From Clostridiales bacterium UBA3953 (GTDB lineage Bacteria; Bacillota; Clostridia; Oscillospirales; CAG-272): a stretch of DNA of 16,778 nt. The translations under genes and the position numbers were made by a program. The DNA lies in assembly GCA_002385415.1 (NCBI GenBank), contig DGDL01000092.1, positions 1 through 16,778 of the forward strand. The letters are read 5' to 3'. Shown in pieces: positions 1-7,419 of this stretch. The notes under the pieces were generated by a model, which searched no databases, was not told where the DNA came from, and saw only the letters and a program-made list of their open reading frames with translations. Position 1 is the first letter of the stretch. Each line of letters opens with the position of its first letter.

Positions 1-49
1 TATTCGCTGAAACTCGCTTTGCACGGTGCAAAGCGAGTTTCAGCGAATA
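1..49. repeat. Perfect fold-back palindrome at the left edge
   Basis: Bases 1-24 are the exact reverse complement of bases 26-49, with a single G at 25 as the axis. The right arm is genuine speE coding sequence (Val-Gln-Ser-Glu-Phe-Gln-Arg-Ile); the left arm is an antisense copy of it. A 24-base perfect palindrome centred inside a conserved gene and sitting exactly at the sequence end is typical of an assembly or amplification fold-back. The left arm should not be read as native upstream DNA. Confidence 0.9.
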
Positions 50-811
50 GAGGTGTTCAAGTCCTACGATCTTGGCCGATTTCTCGTAATCGACGGGTAT
101 ATAATGCTAACCGAGCGCGATGAGTTTATTTACCACGAAATGATAGCGCATGTGCCGATGGCGGTGTATCCGAATGCCCGACGGGTGCTTGTCATTGGCG
201 GCGGCGACGGCGGCACAGTGCGCGAGCTTTCGCGCTACCCGCAGCTTGAGCGAATCGACCTTGTGGAAATAGACTCCGAGGTGGTGCGTGTCTGCAGAGA
301 GTATCTGCCCAAAACTGCGTGCGGATTCGACGACCCGCGCGTAAACCTTCATTTTGAGGACGGTTTGCGTTTTGTGCAGGACTGCAGTGAGGGCGAGTAT
401 GATATTATCATTGTCGATTCGACCGACCCTATCGGCCCGGGCGAAGGCCTGTTCACTTTCGAGTTTTACAAAAACTGCTATAAAGCGCTTGCTGACGACG
501 GCATAATGGTCAACCAGCACGAAACCCCCTTCTATGACGACGACGCAAAGGTTGTGAAGCGCGCGCACGAGCGTATCTACAAGACATTCCCGATATGCCG
601 CGTCTATCAGGCACATATTCCCACCTATCCGTCGGGGCATTGGCTGTTCGGCTTTGCGTCGAAAAAGTATCATCCTGTCCATGATGTACGCGACGAGTGG
701 GAGCAGCTTGGAATAAAAACAGATTATTACAACCTGCGTCTTCATCGTGCCTCCTTCAGCTTGCCGGTCTACGTTGAGCGTCTGCTGAAAGAATGTGAGG
801 TAAAAGAGTAG
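26..811 (+). CDS. speE: Spermidine synthase (polyamine aminopropyltransferase), 5'-truncated
   Basis: Transfers the aminopropyl group of decarboxylated S-adenosylmethionine to putrescine, giving spermidine, in the cytoplasm. Visible motifs: the SAM-binding GGGDGG loop (VIGGGDGGTVREL), the catalytic region DSTDPIGPGEGLF, and the conserved PTYPSGHW near the C-terminus. The family is about 280 residues long. Here only about 261 are present, and the usual beta-strand start (ELWYTE...HTEQ) is missing, so roughly 25 N-terminal residues are lost. The GTG at 26 aligns with an internal Val and lies in the fold-back palindrome, so it is not a true start. The stop is TAG at 809-811. No partner polyamine gene is visible; the convergent gene downstream is unrelated. 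The family assignment is firm; the missing start is an edge effect. Confidence 0.95.
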   Translation: MQSEFQRIEVFKSYDLGRFLVIDGYIMLTERDEFIYHEMIAHVPMAVYPNARRVLVIGGGDGGTVRELSRYPQLERIDLVEIDSEVVRVCREYLPKTACGFDDPRVNLHFEDGLRFVQDCSEGEYDIIIVDSTDPIGPGEGLFTFEFYKNCYKALADDGIMVNQHETPFYDDDAKVVKRAHERIYKTFPICRVYQAHIPTYPSGHWLFGFASKKYHPVHDVRDEWEQLGIKTDYYNLRLHRASFSLPVYVERLLKECEVKE

Positions 812-927
812 TTTTGCAGGTGAGCGCATGGCAGAGGGCTGTAAGTATAATCAATTTATAGCACTCCGCGAAAAATGCTGTCCTGCGGCAAAGAGTCCGA
901 AAATTTATTTCGGGATAAGCGTAATAG

Positions 928-951
928 AAAAAGCCGGCTGCCAGAGCCGAC
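928..951 (-). terminator. Minus-strand terminator for the TSCPD gene
   Basis: Read on the minus strand, a 7-bp stem (945-951 with 933-939, one G-U pair) and a 5-base loop are followed by five T residues (932-928). It lies downstream of the minus-strand TSCPD gene. It is nearly identical to the plus-strand terminator at 1001-1027, giving a duplicated hairpin. Confidence 0.6.
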
Positions 952-962
952 ATCATAAAACA

Positions 963-991
963 ACAAAGTCCACCCGATAGGTGGACTTTGT
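963..991. terminator. 12-bp perfect hairpin between convergent genes
   Basis: Arms 963-974 and 980-991 are exact reverse complements, with the 5-base loop CGATA. On the minus strand the stem is followed by TGTTTT, so it could help end transcription of the TSCPD gene. On the plus strand no T-run follows. It lies between two other terminator hairpins. Confidence 0.5.
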
Positions 992-1000
992 CTTCGGTCT

Positions 1001-1027
1001 GAGCCGGCTGTCAGAGCCGGCTTTTTT
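1001..1027 (+). terminator. Rho-independent terminator downstream of speE
   Basis: The stem GCCGGCT (1003-1009)/AGCCGGC (1015-1021) with a 5-base loop is followed immediately by six T residues (1022-1027). It is placed to end plus-strand transcription from speE before it reaches the convergent TSCPD gene, whose stop is at 1044. Confidence 0.8.
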
Positions 1028-1043
1028 ATGTACCTGCGCGATA

Positions 1044-1322
1044 TTAACCGGCGCTTGCGGCTGTTTTGCTTTTGAGAAAAGCCTTCAGCGCCGATGCAAG
1101 CTCGTTGGGGCAGGATGTCTTTTTTTGACCGCAGGTAATGCCGTCCAGCTTTTTTATCACGTCGCATATCTTCATGCCGCTGCAAAGCGAGGCAAGACCG
1201 CTTGTGTTGCCGCTGCAGCCGCCGTGGAAACGGACACTTTCGATTGTTTCGCCGTCGTCGGCAATACCGATTTCTATTTCACGCGAACATACGCCGCGCG
1301 GAGTAAACTTGAATACTTCCAT
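1044..1322 (-). CDS. TSCPD-domain protein (TIGR03905-like, cysteine-rich), 92 aa
   Basis: A small protein of the TSCPD family, a domain also found at the C-terminus of some ribonucleotide reductases; the free-standing form has no established function that I know of. Five cysteines are visible, in the contexts GVCSRE, GGCSGN, SLCSG, ITCGQ and TSCPN. The family-naming TSCPD motif is TSCPN here (Asp to Asn). A metal-binding role is plausible from the cysteine pattern but is inference. The ATG at 1322 is preceded by AGGAGA (minus strand of 1333-1338) at 10-nt spacing. The gene has its own promoter at 1442-1470, converges on speE and diverges from the XRE regulator. The length is normal for the family. 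Confidence 0.85.
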   Translation of the reverse strand: MEVFKFTPRGVCSREIEIGIADDGETIESVRFHGGCSGNTSGLASLCSGMKICDVIKKLDGITCGQKKTSCPNELASALKAFLKSKTAASAG

Positions 1323-1441
1323 GGTATAAAAGTCTCCTGTTGTCGTATTTTTTGCTTTTTAGTCGAGATATGATGCGAGCAGATATTGAGCCGCAGACGC
1401 GACAAAGCCTCAAGCTGCATCGTTTTTGACCGCTTTATTCT

Positions 1442-1470
1442 ATTTTATCGACGGCAAGCCCGCATGTCAA
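1442..1470 (-). promoter_or_regulatory. Sigma-A type promoter of the TSCPD gene
   Basis: On the minus strand, TTGACA (1470-1465) and TAAAAT (1447-1442) are separated by exactly 17 bases. The predicted start lies about 110 nt upstream of the TSCPD ATG, so the leader is fairly long. I see no recognisable riboswitch in that leader. Confidence 0.75.
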
Positions 1471-1537
1471 CTAAAATTAAGTGCCTTTGACGCTTAGATC
1501 TTAACAAACGGTAGAAAACAAAACAACTAATTGATAA

Positions 1538-1566
1538 TTGCGGAGAGAGGGCAGGGCAGATATAAT
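1538..1566 (+). promoter_or_regulatory. Probable promoter and RBS of the XRE regulator
   Basis: A perfect TATAAT at 1561-1566 follows TTGCGG (1538-1543) at 17-bp spacing; the -35 matches consensus only weakly. The RBS AAGGAG (1588-1593) lies 8 nt before the ATG at 1602. The rest of the divergent intergenic region (1323-1601) holds the opposing promoter and no credible gene. Confidence 0.5.
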
Positions 1567-1601
1567 GGTATCAGAAACCTTCTAAATAAGGAGAGTGCGA
1601 T

Positions 1602-2729
1602 ATGAACATCAAAATTGGCGAAAACATACGTAAGCTGCGGACAGAGCATCAGGTAACGCAAGAGAAGCTTGCCGAATATCTCGGCGTCAGCGCGCAGGCG
1701 GTATCGCGCTGGGAGTCGGAGACCTGCTACCCGGACCTCGAGATGCTGCCCGGGATAGCGTCATACTTCGGTGTGACAATAGACAGCCTGATGGGTTACG
1801 ATGCATCCCAGCAAGAGCAGGAGCAGACAATGATGCGGGTCAGTGAGCTGACGGCAGCCGGCAGGCTGGACGAGGCGCGCGCTGAAGCAAGGCGTGGATT
1901 GAGCCTTTTTCCGAAAAATTTCGGGCTGGCCGTTATGCTTGCATCAAGCCTTATTGTGTTCGATAAAGGTTCACCCGAGCTTGATGAGTGTATAGCGCTT
2001 TGCAGGCGCATACTTCGCGATTGCTTGGCCGGTGACGTGGCGGGCGACATGATAAGGCTCAGCGCGAAAAATTTGCTGGTGTTTGCGCTGACAAAAAACG
2101 GCGATCATAAAGGCGCGTATGAAGTGGCAGTGACAATGCCGCTGTTTAACCAGTCGCGTGAGCTGAACATCCAAACGGCCCTCACAGGCAAAGATAAATG
2201 GGACTATTCAATTTCAGTGCTGCCGCTTATTTGCACAATGCTCGGCTCGTCGTTTTTAAATGCGATGGCATGTGCCGATGAAGAAAAACCGCGCCCTATA
2301 TGGAATTATACGGTAGATGACTGCAGGCGCGACATAGCGATTTGGGATGCGATGTATGCCGAAGCCGACAAGCGCGACGGCGGAGCAGCGAAACGCAGGT
2401 GTTTTATCTACATGTTCCTGCACTTTACCGCGGCGCGCAGGCTGGCTGAACTTGGCGACAATGCGTCGGCGCTGAAATATCTCAAAGAGGTTTTGCGCTG
2501 CATAAGCGAAGGTGACTCGACGGCAACTGTCGAAGCTAACCTCGGCGGCAGGGAGGAAATCGCAAAAAACGACCCCGCCTGTGCCAAACGGGACGACGGA
2601 TACAAGGGCAAAAGCAACGCGTATTTTATCTACTACGGCTATATTGCAGGCGGCTGTTTTGCCTCGCTCGAGCAAGAAGACGGTTACCAGCAGCTTGTCG
2701 AGGCGATTAAAAAGGCTACACAGGCATAG
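1602..2729 (+). CDS. XRE-family helix-turn-helix regulator with long C-terminal helical domain
   Basis: A predicted cytoplasmic DNA-binding regulator of 375 aa. Residues about 4-65 form a classic HTH_3/XRE domain: IGENIRKLRTEHQVTQEKLAEYLGVSAQAVSRWE, then the clostridial-type YPDLEMLPGIASYFGVTIDSLMGYD. The remaining roughly 300 residues are mainly helical and alanine-rich, with TPR-like character (LDEARAEARRGLSLFPKNFG, then cysteine-bearing helices). This resembles XRE regulators with a C-terminal TPR-like ligand or protein-sensing domain, but I cannot name the signal. Its ATG is set by AAGGAG at 8-nt spacing. It is monocistronic, with a terminator at 2773-2807, and diverges from the TSCPD gene. 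No target can be assigned. Confidence 0.85.
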   Translation: MNIKIGENIRKLRTEHQVTQEKLAEYLGVSAQAVSRWESETCYPDLEMLPGIASYFGVTIDSLMGYDASQQEQEQTMMRVSELTAAGRLDEARAEARRGLSLFPKNFGLAVMLASSLIVFDKGSPELDECIALCRRILRDCLAGDVAGDMIRLSAKNLLVFALTKNGDHKGAYEVAVTMPLFNQSRELNIQTALTGKDKWDYSISVLPLICTMLGSSFLNAMACADEEKPRPIWNYTVDDCRRDIAIWDAMYAEADKRDGGAAKRRCFIYMFLHFTAARRLAELGDNASALKYLKEVLRCISEGDSTATVEANLGGREEIAKNDPACAKRDDGYKGKSNAYFIYYGYIAGGCFASLEQEDGYQQLVEAIKKATQA

Positions 2730-2772
2730 CGGCGGATGAAAAGACGCTCTGAATAATTTTGCATTGATTTTT

Positions 2773-2807
2773 CGCGGTGTTAGCATGCTGACACCGCGTA
2801 TTATTTT
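2773..2807 (+). terminator. Terminator of the XRE regulator gene
   Basis: A near-perfect 26-base palindrome (2773-2798, CGCGGTGT...ACACCGCG, one G-U pair in RNA) is followed by the T-rich stretch TATTATTTT. It lies 43 bases after the XRE stop. A weaker hairpin, CCGGCA (2808-2813)/TGCCGG (2827-2832), follows directly. Confidence 0.7.
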
Positions 2808-2893
2808 CCGGCATTATCATAAAAAGTGCCGGCTCTCGCTTTACACGGTTGTTTTTACCGACGCGAGATATAATATATTTGGGCGGCTCCGTA

Positions 2894-2934
2894 TTGACGA
2901 CATGTGATATTTGTGATAATATAAAAATATCACA
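2894..2934 (+). promoter_or_regulatory. Promoter of rex overlapped by an inverted-repeat operator
   Basis: TTGACG (2894-2899) and TAATAT (2917-2922) are spaced by 17 bp. They are overlapped by a perfect inverted repeat: TGTGATATTT (2903-2912) and AAATATCACA (2925-2934), 12 bp apart. A nested pair, GTGATA (2913-2918)/TATCAC (2928-2933), is also present. TGTGA/TCACA half-sites resemble known Rex operators, so autoregulation is a reasonable inference, but the spacing is wider than the usual 16-18 bp Rex box. An isolated TATAAT at 2869-2874 lies upstream without a good -35. Confidence 0.55.
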
Positions 2935-2977
2935 CACGGCTTTGCAATACAGCCGTCGTATTGAAAAGGTTAATGAA

Positions 2978-3628
2978 ATGCGCGAAAAAAGCATACCTAT
3001 CAGTACTTTGCGTAGGCTGCCCGTATACTTACATTACCTAAATTCGCTTAAAGACAAGGTAACCAACATTTCCGCGACAGCAATTGCGGAGGAATTCGGA
3101 CTAAACGACGTGCAGGTGCGCAAGGATTTGGGTGCGGTCAGCGGCAGCGGACGCCCGAAAACGGGATATTCGGTCACCGAACTGATTGCCCAGCTCGAAG
3201 CCGCACTCGGCTACGGCATCAAAACCAACACAATCCTTGTCGGAGCGGGTAATCTCGGCAAGGCGCTTTTAACATACGGCGGATTTGCCGATTACGGAAT
3301 AGATATCATAGCTGCATTTGACACAAACCCAGCGCTTTGGGGGACCTTTGTGGGCGGCAAGCCGATTTTGCCCGACTGTGACATCGAGGCGGTTTGCACC
3401 GACAAAAAGATTGAGCTTGGAATTATTACCGTACCGGTCGAGGTTGCGCAGCAGACTTGCGACCGGCTTGTTGCCTGCGGTGTTCAGGCGATTTGGAACT
3501 TTGCACCGACGATCCTTCGCGTGCCGGACGGAGTTATGGTGGAAAACGAAAACCTCGCCTCGTCTTTGGCTATACTTTGCAAGCACCTTCGCGAAGCCAG
3601 CCCGCAACACTCCAGCGAATGCAGCTGA
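2978..3628 (+). CDS. rex: Redox-sensing transcriptional repressor Rex
   Basis: Rex binds operator DNA at low NADH/NAD+ and releases it when NADH rises, controlling fermentation genes. From the ATG at 2978 the protein is 216 aa, the usual Rex length. Residues 1-75 are the winged helix (IPISTLRRLPVYLHYLNSL; DVQVRKDLGAVSG). The Rossmann domain has GAGNLG at 89-94 for NADH, FDTNP near 114-118, and the typical WNFAP at 173-177. The frame stays open upstream to an ATG at 2849, but that start would give an unconserved 43-residue extension and lies upstream of the predicted promoter. AAAAGG at 2964-2969 serves as RBS for 2978. The next gene (LysR) starts 53 nt downstream, probably in the same transcript. 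The neighbouring adhE and hydrogenase genes are typical Rex-regulated functions. Confidence 0.93.
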   Translation: MREKSIPISTLRRLPVYLHYLNSLKDKVTNISATAIAEEFGLNDVQVRKDLGAVSGSGRPKTGYSVTELIAQLEAALGYGIKTNTILVGAGNLGKALLTYGGFADYGIDIIAAFDTNPALWGTFVGGKPILPDCDIEAVCTDKKIELGIITVPVEVAQQTCDRLVACGVQAIWNFAPTILRVPDGVMVENENLASSLAILCKHLREASPQHSSECS

Positions 3629-3681
3629 TGCGAAAGCAGTGCAGCAAACCGGAATTCTTCTCTGAATAGGTTGTAAACTAA

Positions 3682-4608
3682 ATGAACCTCATGCATCTTA
3701 AATATGCGGTTGAAATAGCAGAGACCAACTCGATGACAAAAGCGGCAGAGCGTCTCTATACCGCACAACCGAACATAAGCCGCGCAATCCGCGAGCTTGA
3801 GAACACTCTCGGCGTGCAGATTTTCCGCCGAACCTCCAAAGGAATTTATCCTACCCCCCAGGGCGAAATCTTTCTCTCGCGCGCGAGAAAGATACTTGCC
3901 CAGGTCGAAGAAGTCGAGGACATGTTCCGCGACGGCAAGAAAAAGGAAAACCAGTTTTCGATTTCGGTGCCGCGCGCCAGCTATATTGCGGAGGCATTCC
4001 TCGAGTTTATAAAAAAGCTGCCGAGAGACGAGTCGGTGGAGATTTACTACAAAGAAACAAACGCCATGCGCGCCATATCAAATATCCTCAATGCCGACTA
4101 TCGAATGGGGATATTGAGGTATCAGACCATCTATGACCGCAACTTCAAAGACATGCTGGACGATAAAGAGCTGATGGGCGAGTTTATTTGCGAGTTTGTG
4201 CCCGTCCTGCTTATGAGCGAGCACAACCCACTGGCGCTTAAAGAGGAAATTTCCCCCGACGATCTTACGAATTTTATTGAATTGTCGCATCCCGACCCGT
4301 ATGTCCCGTCGCTTTCGCCCGTGACAACCCGCAAAAATGAGACTTTGAGTGAAGCATATCGCCGAGTGTTCATTTTCGAGCGCGGCAGCCAAATGGATAT
4401 ACTTTCAAAGCATCCCGAAACCTTCATGTGGGTTTCACCAATCCCGGAGCGCTTGCTGAAAATGCACGGACTGGTGATGCGAGAATGCCCATCTGTTAAA
4501 AGGCGTTACCGAGATATGCTAATTCGCAAGCGTGATTATAAGCTGACAGAGCTTGACAGACTGTTTATCGACGAGCTGATGCGCGCAAAACGCGAAATTA
4601 TTAAATAG
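3682..4608 (+). CDS. LysR-family transcriptional regulator
   Basis: A 308-aa regulator. The N-terminal winged helix-turn-helix is clear at residues 1-60 (MNLMHLKYAVEIAETNSMTKAAERLYTAQPNISRAIRELE, GVQIFRRTSKGIYPTPQGE), followed by the linker helix and a substrate-binding domain from about residue 90. The effector is unknown. The RBS is weak (AGG near 3667, about 11 nt from the ATG at 3682); a second in-frame ATG at 3691 is possible, but the first better preserves the family N-terminus. It follows rex with a 53-nt gap and ends at a strong terminator, so rex-lysR is probably one unit. It lies immediately upstream of adhE in the same direction, which makes adhE a natural candidate target; that is inference. 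Confidence 0.88.
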   Translation: MNLMHLKYAVEIAETNSMTKAAERLYTAQPNISRAIRELENTLGVQIFRRTSKGIYPTPQGEIFLSRARKILAQVEEVEDMFRDGKKKENQFSISVPRASYIAEAFLEFIKKLPRDESVEIYYKETNAMRAISNILNADYRMGILRYQTIYDRNFKDMLDDKELMGEFICEFVPVLLMSEHNPLALKEEISPDDLTNFIELSHPDPYVPSLSPVTTRKNETLSEAYRRVFIFERGSQMDILSKHPETFMWVSPIPERLLKMHGLVMRECPSVKRRYRDMLIRKRDYKLTELDRLFIDELMRAKREIIK

Positions 4609-4635
4609 TTTTTATCAAACAGTGTCCAAAGCGAT

Positions 4636-4673
4636 AAAGGCATATCGATAAAGATATATCGATATGCCTTTTT
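4636..4673 (+). terminator. Rho-independent terminator after the LysR gene
   Basis: A 15-bp perfect stem (4636-4650 with 4657-4671) and the 6-base loop AAGATA are followed by T residues. It separates the rex-lysR unit from adhE, so adhE needs its own promoter between about 4675 and 4748. Confidence 0.85.
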
Positions 4674-4748
4674 AGTATTTCTCAAGGGGTGTTATATATG
4701 ATATGATATAGGTGACGGAAAAATAATTAACCGATTGGGGGAAACATC

Positions 4749-7397
4749 ATGGCGGAAAACAAAGCTGCTGGCAATACGGATCTGAAATATCCGGTTGTTG
4801 ATAGTGTGGAAAGCTTTGAATCACGCCTTGCAGAAGTACGTGCCGCTCAGCGCGTATTTGCGACATATACCCAGGAGCAGGTTGACAGGATATTTAAAGC
4901 AGCGGCTATCGCTGCCAACAAAGCTCGCATCCCGCTTGCAAAGCTTGCGGTAAGCGAAACCGGCATGGGTGTTGTTGAAGACAAGGTGATAAAGAACCAT
5001 TACGCATCCGAATACATTTACAACGCATATAAAGACACGAAAACCTGCGGCATCGTCGAAGAGGATGCTGCGTTTGGCATAAAGAAAATTGCGGAACCGC
5101 TTGGTGTGATTGCGGCGGTTATTCCGACCACCAATCCAACCTCGACTGCAATTTTTAAAGCTCTTATCGCGCTTAAAACCCGCAACGGCATAATTTTAAG
5201 CCCGCATCCGAGGGCAAAGCGATGCACTATAGAAGCGGCGCGCATAGTGCTTGAGGCAGCGGTCGAAGCCGGCGCGCCCGAAAATATCATTGGCTGGATA
5301 GACGTGCCCAACCTCGAACTTAGCAACACTTTGATGAGGGAGGCCGACATAATCCTTGCAACAGGCGGCCCGGGCATGGTACGCGCTGCATATTCGTCGG
5401 GTAAGCCTGCAATAGGCGTCGGCCCCGGCAACGTGCCCGCGATTATCGACGAGTCTGCCGACGTCGTGTTGGCGGTCAGCTCGATAATTCACTCCAAGAC
5501 TTTCGACAACGGCATGATATGCGCATCCGAACAGGCTGTACTCGTGCCCGATAAGATTTACGACGCTGTCAAGACCGAATTTGCGGCTCGCGGGGGCTAT
5601 TTCCTCGACCCCGATGAAACCGAAAAGGTTCGCAAGACCATAATCATAAATGGCGCTCTCAACGCCAAGATAGTCGGTCAGAAAGCCGCGACGATAGCCG
5701 AACTTGCGGGAATAAGTGTTCCTGCGTCCACAAAGATACTTATCGGCGAGGTAGAGAGCGTTGAGATAACCGAAGAGTTTGCTCACGAGAAACTTTCGCC
5801 GGTGCTTGCGATGTACCGCGTGGCGGACATCGACGAAGCGTTCGGAAAAGCGGAGAAACTTATCGAAGACGGCGGATATGGCCATACGGCTGCGATATAT
5901 CTTGACCCGATAAAGGCGAAAGACACACTTGACAAGTTCTCGGAACGCATGAAAACCTGCCGCATACTGGTCAACACTCCCTCCTCGCACGGCGGTATTG
6001 GAGACCTTTATAACTTCAAGCTCGCGCCTTCGCTCACGCTTGGCTGCGGAAGCTGGGGCGGCAACTCGGTTTCCGAAAACGTCGGCGTAAAGCATCTGCT
6101 CAACATCAAGACAGTCGCCGAGAGGAGAGAGAACATGCTGTGGTTCCGTGCGCCCGAAAAGGTTTACTTTAAAAAGGGCAGCCTTGCCGTCGCGCTTGAC
6201 GAGCTTGGCAGAGTGATGGGCAAAAAGAAAGCTTTTATAGTCACCGACAAATTCCTTTACGCAAACGGATATACAAAACCCGTTGAACAGAAGCTCGACG
6301 AGATGGGTATAGTACATACCACCTTCTCGGATGTCGAGCCCGACCCGACCCTTGCCTGCGCGCGCGAAGGCGCAAAACAGATGCTCGCTTTCGAGCCCGA
6401 CGTTATAATCGCCATAGGCGGCGGCTCGCCGATGGACGCGGCAAAAATAATGTGGGTTCTCTACGAGCATCCCGATGCAGATTTTCATGACATGGCCATG
6501 CGCTTCATGGACATTCGCAAGCGCGTTTACACCTTCCCGAAGATGGGCGAAAAGGCATATTTCGTCGCCATTCCGACAACTGCTGGTACAGGCTCGGAGG
6601 TAACGCCCTTTGCGGTTATCACCGACGAGACGACCGGCATCAAATACCCGCTCGCCGACTATGAACTTTTGCCCAACATGGCAATAGTCGACGCAGACAT
6701 GATGATGAACGCGCCGAAAGGCCTGACCAGCGCATCCGGTATCGACGCTCTGACCCATGCGCTGGAGGCATATGCCTCGATTATGGCGACCGACTATACA
6801 GACGGGCTGGCGCTGCGCGCAATACAGATGGTTTTCACATATCTGCCGCGCGCTTATGACAACGGAGCCGCTGACCCGGTTGCACGCGAAAAGATGGCCA
6901 ATGCCGCCACTATCGCAGGCATGGCGTTTGCAAACGCATTCCTCGGCATTTGTCACTCGATGGCGCATAAGCTGGGCGCCTTCTTCAACCTGCCTCACGG
7001 CGTGGCAAACGCGCTGATGATAACCCACGTCATGCGTTTCAACGCCGCCGAAGCGCCCGAAAAGATGGGCACTTTCCCGCAGTATGCATATCCGCATGCA
7101 TTGGCCCGTTATGCCGAGATTGCTGACGCGCTGGGCATAGAGGGGGAAACCGACCAAGAGAAGCTCGAGGGCCTTATCGCAAAAATCGAAGCGCTGAAAG
7201 CGCATGTTGGCATAAAGCCGACCATACGCGACTATGTTCCCGATGAAGACGAGTTTCTTGCCAAGGTCGACGAGATGACCGAGCAGGCTTTCGACGACCA
7301 GTGCACAGGCGCAAACCCGCGCTATCCTCTTATGAGCGAAATCAAACAGTTGTACCTCGACGCATACTACGGCAGCAAGCCCGGCGCCTCTCAATGA
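4749..7397 (+). CDS. adhE: Bifunctional acetaldehyde-CoA/alcohol dehydrogenase AdhE
   Basis: Reduces acetyl-CoA to acetaldehyde and then ethanol, oxidising two NADH; the family forms cytoplasmic spirosomes. The 882-aa length is normal. The N-terminal ALDH half (about 15-450) has the catalytic Cys258 in NGMICASEQAVL and the GVGPGNVP motif. The C-terminal iron-type ADH half (about 465-870) has GGGSPMDAAK, and its metal ligands fit Asp666, His670, His736 and His750 (DALTH, CHSMAH, LPHG), matching the E. coli residues at a constant offset of 13. The start is set by GGGGG (4737-4741) 7 nt before ATG. The promoter is unclear: TATGAT repeats occur at 4697-4707 but there is no good -35, and I find no canonical Rex box. 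The APH-like gene follows after 22 nt. Confidence 0.98.
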   Translation: MAENKAAGNTDLKYPVVDSVESFESRLAEVRAAQRVFATYTQEQVDRIFKAAAIAANKARIPLAKLAVSETGMGVVEDKVIKNHYASEYIYNAYKDTKTCGIVEEDAAFGIKKIAEPLGVIAAVIPTTNPTSTAIFKALIALKTRNGIILSPHPRAKRCTIEAARIVLEAAVEAGAPENIIGWIDVPNLELSNTLMREADIILATGGPGMVRAAYSSGKPAIGVGPGNVPAIIDESADVVLAVSSIIHSKTFDNGMICASEQAVLVPDKIYDAVKTEFAARGGYFLDPDETEKVRKTIIINGALNAKIVGQKAATIAELAGISVPASTKILIGEVESVEITEEFAHEKLSPVLAMYRVADIDEAFGKAEKLIEDGGYGHTAAIYLDPIKAKDTLDKFSERMKTCRILVNTPSSHGGIGDLYNFKLAPSLTLGCGSWGGNSVSENVGVKHLLNIKTVAERRENMLWFRAPEKVYFKKGSLAVALDELGRVMGKKKAFIVTDKFLYANGYTKPVEQKLDEMGIVHTTFSDVEPDPTLACAREGAKQMLAFEPDVIIAIGGGSPMDAAKIMWVLYEHPDADFHDMAMRFMDIRKRVYTFPKMGEKAYFVAIPTTAGTGSEVTPFAVITDETTGIKYPLADYELLPNMAIVDADMMMNAPKGLTSASGIDALTHALEAYASIMATDYTDGLALRAIQMVFTYLPRAYDNGAADPVAREKMANAATIAGMAFANAFLGICHSMAHKLGAFFNLPHGVANALMITHVMRFNAAEAPEKMGTFPQYAYPHALARYAEIADALGIEGETDQEKLEGLIAKIEALKAHVGIKPTIRDYVPDEDEFLAKVDEMTEQAFDDQCTGANPRYPLMSEIKQLYLDAYYGSKPGASQ

Positions 7398-7419
7398 GCG
7401 CCAAGAATAGGAGGAAAAA

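Noticed and set aside
828..980. 50-codon ORF after speE with AGGTGA before its ATG
   Set aside because: Its 3' part is built from the terminator hairpins, its stop lies inside the 12-bp stem, and the product resembles nothing I recognise. The RBS is passable, so it is only unlikely, not excluded.
1490..1510. TTAACAA half-site near 1500 as a Rex box
   Set aside because: Only one half matches; the opposite half lacks TTGT.
2849..2977. N-terminal extension of Rex from the ATG at 2849
   Set aside because: It would add 43 residues unlike Rex, and the predicted promoter and operator lie inside it.
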